Source of the DNA: Bacillota bacterium
Lineage (GTDB): Bacteria; Bacillota_E; Sulfobacillia; Sulfobacillales; Sulfobacillaceae
Direction of reading: 5' to 3'
Length of the DNA: 16,147 bases
NCBI GenBank assembly: GCA_021820165.1
Contig: JAKADW010000005.1
Location: 1-16,147, forward strand
Positions within the stretch are counted from its first letter, which is position 1, and every line of letters starts with the position of its first letter. A program made the position numbers and the translations under genes. Below the pieces are notes generated by a model. The model did no database searches. It was not told where the DNA came from and was given only the letters and a program-made list of their open reading frames with translations. Below, one piece after another: positions 14,474 through 16,147 of the stretch.

Positions 14474-15625
14474 ATGCGCGATACATTTCTTCCCTATAAC
14501 CAGCCTGAGGTGGGCGAGGACGAGGCTCGCGCCATCGGCGCCGTGCTGAGCTCCCGCTGGATTACGCGAGGCCCGAAAACCCAGGATTTTGAGGACGCAT
14601 TGGCCCGATATCTCGGCGTGGAGCATGTGGTGGCCTTGTCCTCCTGTACGGCGGGACTCCATTTGGCGCTTCTGGCCTCCGACATCGGACCTGGGGATGA
14701 GGTCATTACAACGCCCATGACGTTTGCGGCCTCGGTGAACGTGATTGATCACGTGGGGGCTACCCCGGTGTTAGTCGATATCGAGGCCGATACCGGAAAT
14801 CTTGATCTTAATCGGGTCGAGTCGGCCATTACCTCGAAAACTCGCGCAATTCTTGCCGTTCATTATGGAGGGCATAGCGTCGACATAAAAGCCTTGCGGC
14901 ACATCAAGGATCGTTATGGGATCACTATTGTGGAGGACGCCGCCCATGCGCTCGGTAGTCGGCAGAACGGCCAACGGGTTGGCCAAAGCGGTAATCTGAC
15001 GGCTTTTTCTTTTTATGCCACCAAGAATTTGACGACCGGAGAAGGTGGGGCGCTGGTGGTGCCGGACGTTGCCACCGCTGACAGAGTGCGGATCCTTTCG
15101 CTCCATGGGTTGTCGCGAAATGCGTGGAATCGATATCAGGCGGGGGGACATTGGGCTTATGACCTCGAGCAGCCTGGATACAAGTACAACATGACCGATA
15201 TTGAGGCCGTTATGGGACTGGTGCAATTGGACAAGCTCCAAGCTATGCAAGAACAGCGTACCCGTCTGGCCGAGTCCTACCTTTCTCAGTTAGCTACCTA
15301 CCCGGTCACCCTGCCGGTCGTGCGACCGGGATTCGAGCACGCATGGCACCTCTTCTCCATCCATCTTCACCCCGACCGGGTGTCCCGCACCCGGGATGAG
15401 GTCATTCAAGCCCTTACCGAGCGAAACATTGGCACCTCGGTGCACTTCATTCCCATTCATTACTTTACGTATTATCAGCGGCGCTATGGGTGGAAGGCCG
15501 GGGACTTTCCTCATGCGGAAGCATTTTTCGCCCATCAGATTTCGCTTCCCCTTTATCCCAGCATGAGCTCTCTGGATGTCGACGATGTGGTTCAGGCTCT
15601 AGGGGAGAGTTTAGGCATCTCATGA
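14474..15625 (+). CDS. DegT/DnrJ/EryC1/StrS-family sugar aminotransferase
   Basis: A 383-residue pyridoxal-phosphate enzyme that transfers an amino group to a keto sugar nucleotide. Motifs: FLPYNQPEVGEDE (5-17), SSRWITRGPKTQDFE (26-40), ALSSCTAGLHLAL (54-66), TPMTFAASVNVI (80-91), VEDAAHALG (153-161, with Asp155 facing the cofactor) and SFYATKNLTTGEGG (179-192), where Lys184 forms the Schiff base. The start is ATG 14474 with GGAGG a few bases upstream; a longer frame from 14426 lacks such a site. It acts after either the dehydratase (C4 ketone) or the Gfo/Idh enzyme (C3 ketone); the sequence alone does not decide. Its TGA overlaps the ATG of the next gene (ATGA). Confidence 0.92.
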   Translation: MRDTFLPYNQPEVGEDEARAIGAVLSSRWITRGPKTQDFEDALARYLGVEHVVALSSCTAGLHLALLASDIGPGDEVITTPMTFAASVNVIDHVGATPVLVDIEADTGNLDLNRVESAITSKTRAILAVHYGGHSVDIKALRHIKDRYGITIVEDAAHALGSRQNGQRVGQSGNLTAFSFYATKNLTTGEGGALVVPDVATADRVRILSLHGLSRNAWNRYQAGGHWAYDLEQPGYKYNMTDIEAVMGLVQLDKLQAMQEQRTRLAESYLSQLATYPVTLPVVRPGFEHAWHLFSIHLHPDRVSRTRDEVIQALTERNIGTSVHFIPIHYFTYYQRRYGWKAGDFPHAEAFFAHQISLPLYPSMSSLDVDDVVQALGESLGIS

Positions 15626-16147
15626 CTGGGGCATTGGCCATGAAGCGGGTCATCGATGTGCTTGGAGCATCGGTGCTTTTGCTTGTGACATCACCCCTTT
15701 GGGTCATTGTGGCCGTGTTGGTCTTGCGCGACTCGCCGGGACCGGTTTTCTTCCGTCAGGTCCGCATCGGCCTCAATGGACGACCGTTTTTGTTGGTGAA
15801 ATTTCGCACGATGTATGTGGGGGCGGAACGGGAATGGCATCCGCCTGGGGCAGACGAATTCCTCGATTATCGCTTTCAGGAGGCCGATGATAGGCGGGTG
15901 ACCCGTATTGGGCGGTGGCTCCGCCGGACCTCGCTGGACGAATTGCCCCAGATTCTGAACATCATTCGGGGCGATATGTCTTTGGTGGGACCGCGGCCTG
16001 AGATTCCTGAAATGGTCCAGCTGTATCGTCCAGAAATGCATCGGCGCCACCGCATGCGACCTGGGTTGACCGGGCTAGCGCAAGTGTCTGGTCGGGGGAT
16101 GCTGACTACCGGGGAGACGATGGCGTACGATTTACAGTATTGCGATC
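15622..16147 (+). CDS. Polyprenyl-phosphate sugar-1-phosphate transferase (PglC/WbaP type), C-terminus cut off
   Basis: The first 175 residues of a bacterial sugar transferase; the gene leaves the window at the right edge. It moves a sugar 1-phosphate from a UDP-sugar onto undecaprenyl phosphate, the first membrane step of glycan assembly. Visible: a basic head (MKRVIDV), one hydrophobic segment (about 12-35, re-entrant helix in PglC), FFRQVRIGLNG (43-53), VKFRTM (59-64), TRIGRWLRRTSLDELPQ (94-110) with the catalytic Asp106-Glu107 pair, and DMSLVGPRPE (118-127). The layout without N-terminal extra helices fits the small PglC-like class. The start ATG overlaps the stop of the aminotransferase gene; ATG 15640 is the alternative. 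Confidence 0.92.
   Translation, partial: MTGALAMKRVIDVLGASVLLLVTSPLWVIVAVLVLRDSPGPVFFRQVRIGLNGRPFLLVKFRTMYVGAEREWHPPGADEFLDYRFQEADDRRVTRIGRWLRRTSLDELPQILNIIRGDMSLVGPRPEIPEMVQLYRPEMHRRHRMRPGLTGLAQVSGRGMLTTGETMAYDLQYCD

Overview
The window looks like ordinary chromosome from a Gram-positive, moderately GC-rich bacterium of the Bacillota. The signs are strong GGAGG-type ribosome binding sites, GTG and TTG starts, a lipobox lipoprotein with a LolA-like/DUF4367 layout of the kind found in Gram-positives, and a CwlO/PcsB-type coiled-coil wall hydrolase. An acidophilic Sulfobacillus-like organism would fit the overall protein flavour, but that is an impression, not something the sequence proves. I see no tRNA, rRNA, CRISPR array, insertion sequence or att site. 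No gene-free stretch exceeds 300 bases; the largest gap is about 250 bases, after ftsH.

Left part (1-2544, all minus strand): a partial unknown gene runs off the left edge. It is preceded by a possible 45-codon small ORF, an 87-residue unknown protein, a secreted transglutaminase-like protein, and a NYN-domain (LabA-like) putative RNase. A long RNA-type hairpin lies between the last two.

Middle part (2723-10690): a mosaic of mostly single-gene units in alternating orientation. In order they are a BadF/NagK-type kinase (+), a Fur-family regulator (-), a leaderless-looking lipoprotein gene (+) followed by a PduX-like GHMP kinase (+), a small membrane protein (-), a coiled-coil/SLT peptidoglycan hydrolase (+), another membrane protein (-), and ftsH (+) with a clear terminator. 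Three convergent pairs overlap at their stop codons, two of them by exactly four bases. The 104-bp space between the Fur gene and the lipoprotein gene holds two good divergent promoters. A perfect 6-1-6 palindrome sits in the spacer of the Fur promoter, which suggests autoregulation.

Right part (10943-16147): a short unknown minus-strand gene with its own promoter and terminator comes first, then a plus-strand surface-glycan operon. The operon contains a membrane-anchored NDP-sugar 4,6-dehydratase (PglF/WbpM/CapD type), a Gfo/Idh/MocA sugar dehydrogenase, a DegT/StrS aminotransferase, and the beginning of a polyprenyl-phosphate sugar-phosphate transferase (PglC/WbaP type). Together they could make an amino-deoxy sugar nucleotide and load it onto undecaprenyl phosphate. 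The operon promoter is an extended -10 element enclosed by a perfect 9-bp inverted repeat.

No clearly new multi-gene system is visible. The points most worth a second look are regulatory: the 1965-2017 hairpin, the Fur-gene palindrome, the inverted repeat over the glycan promoter, and the leaderless lipoprotein start.
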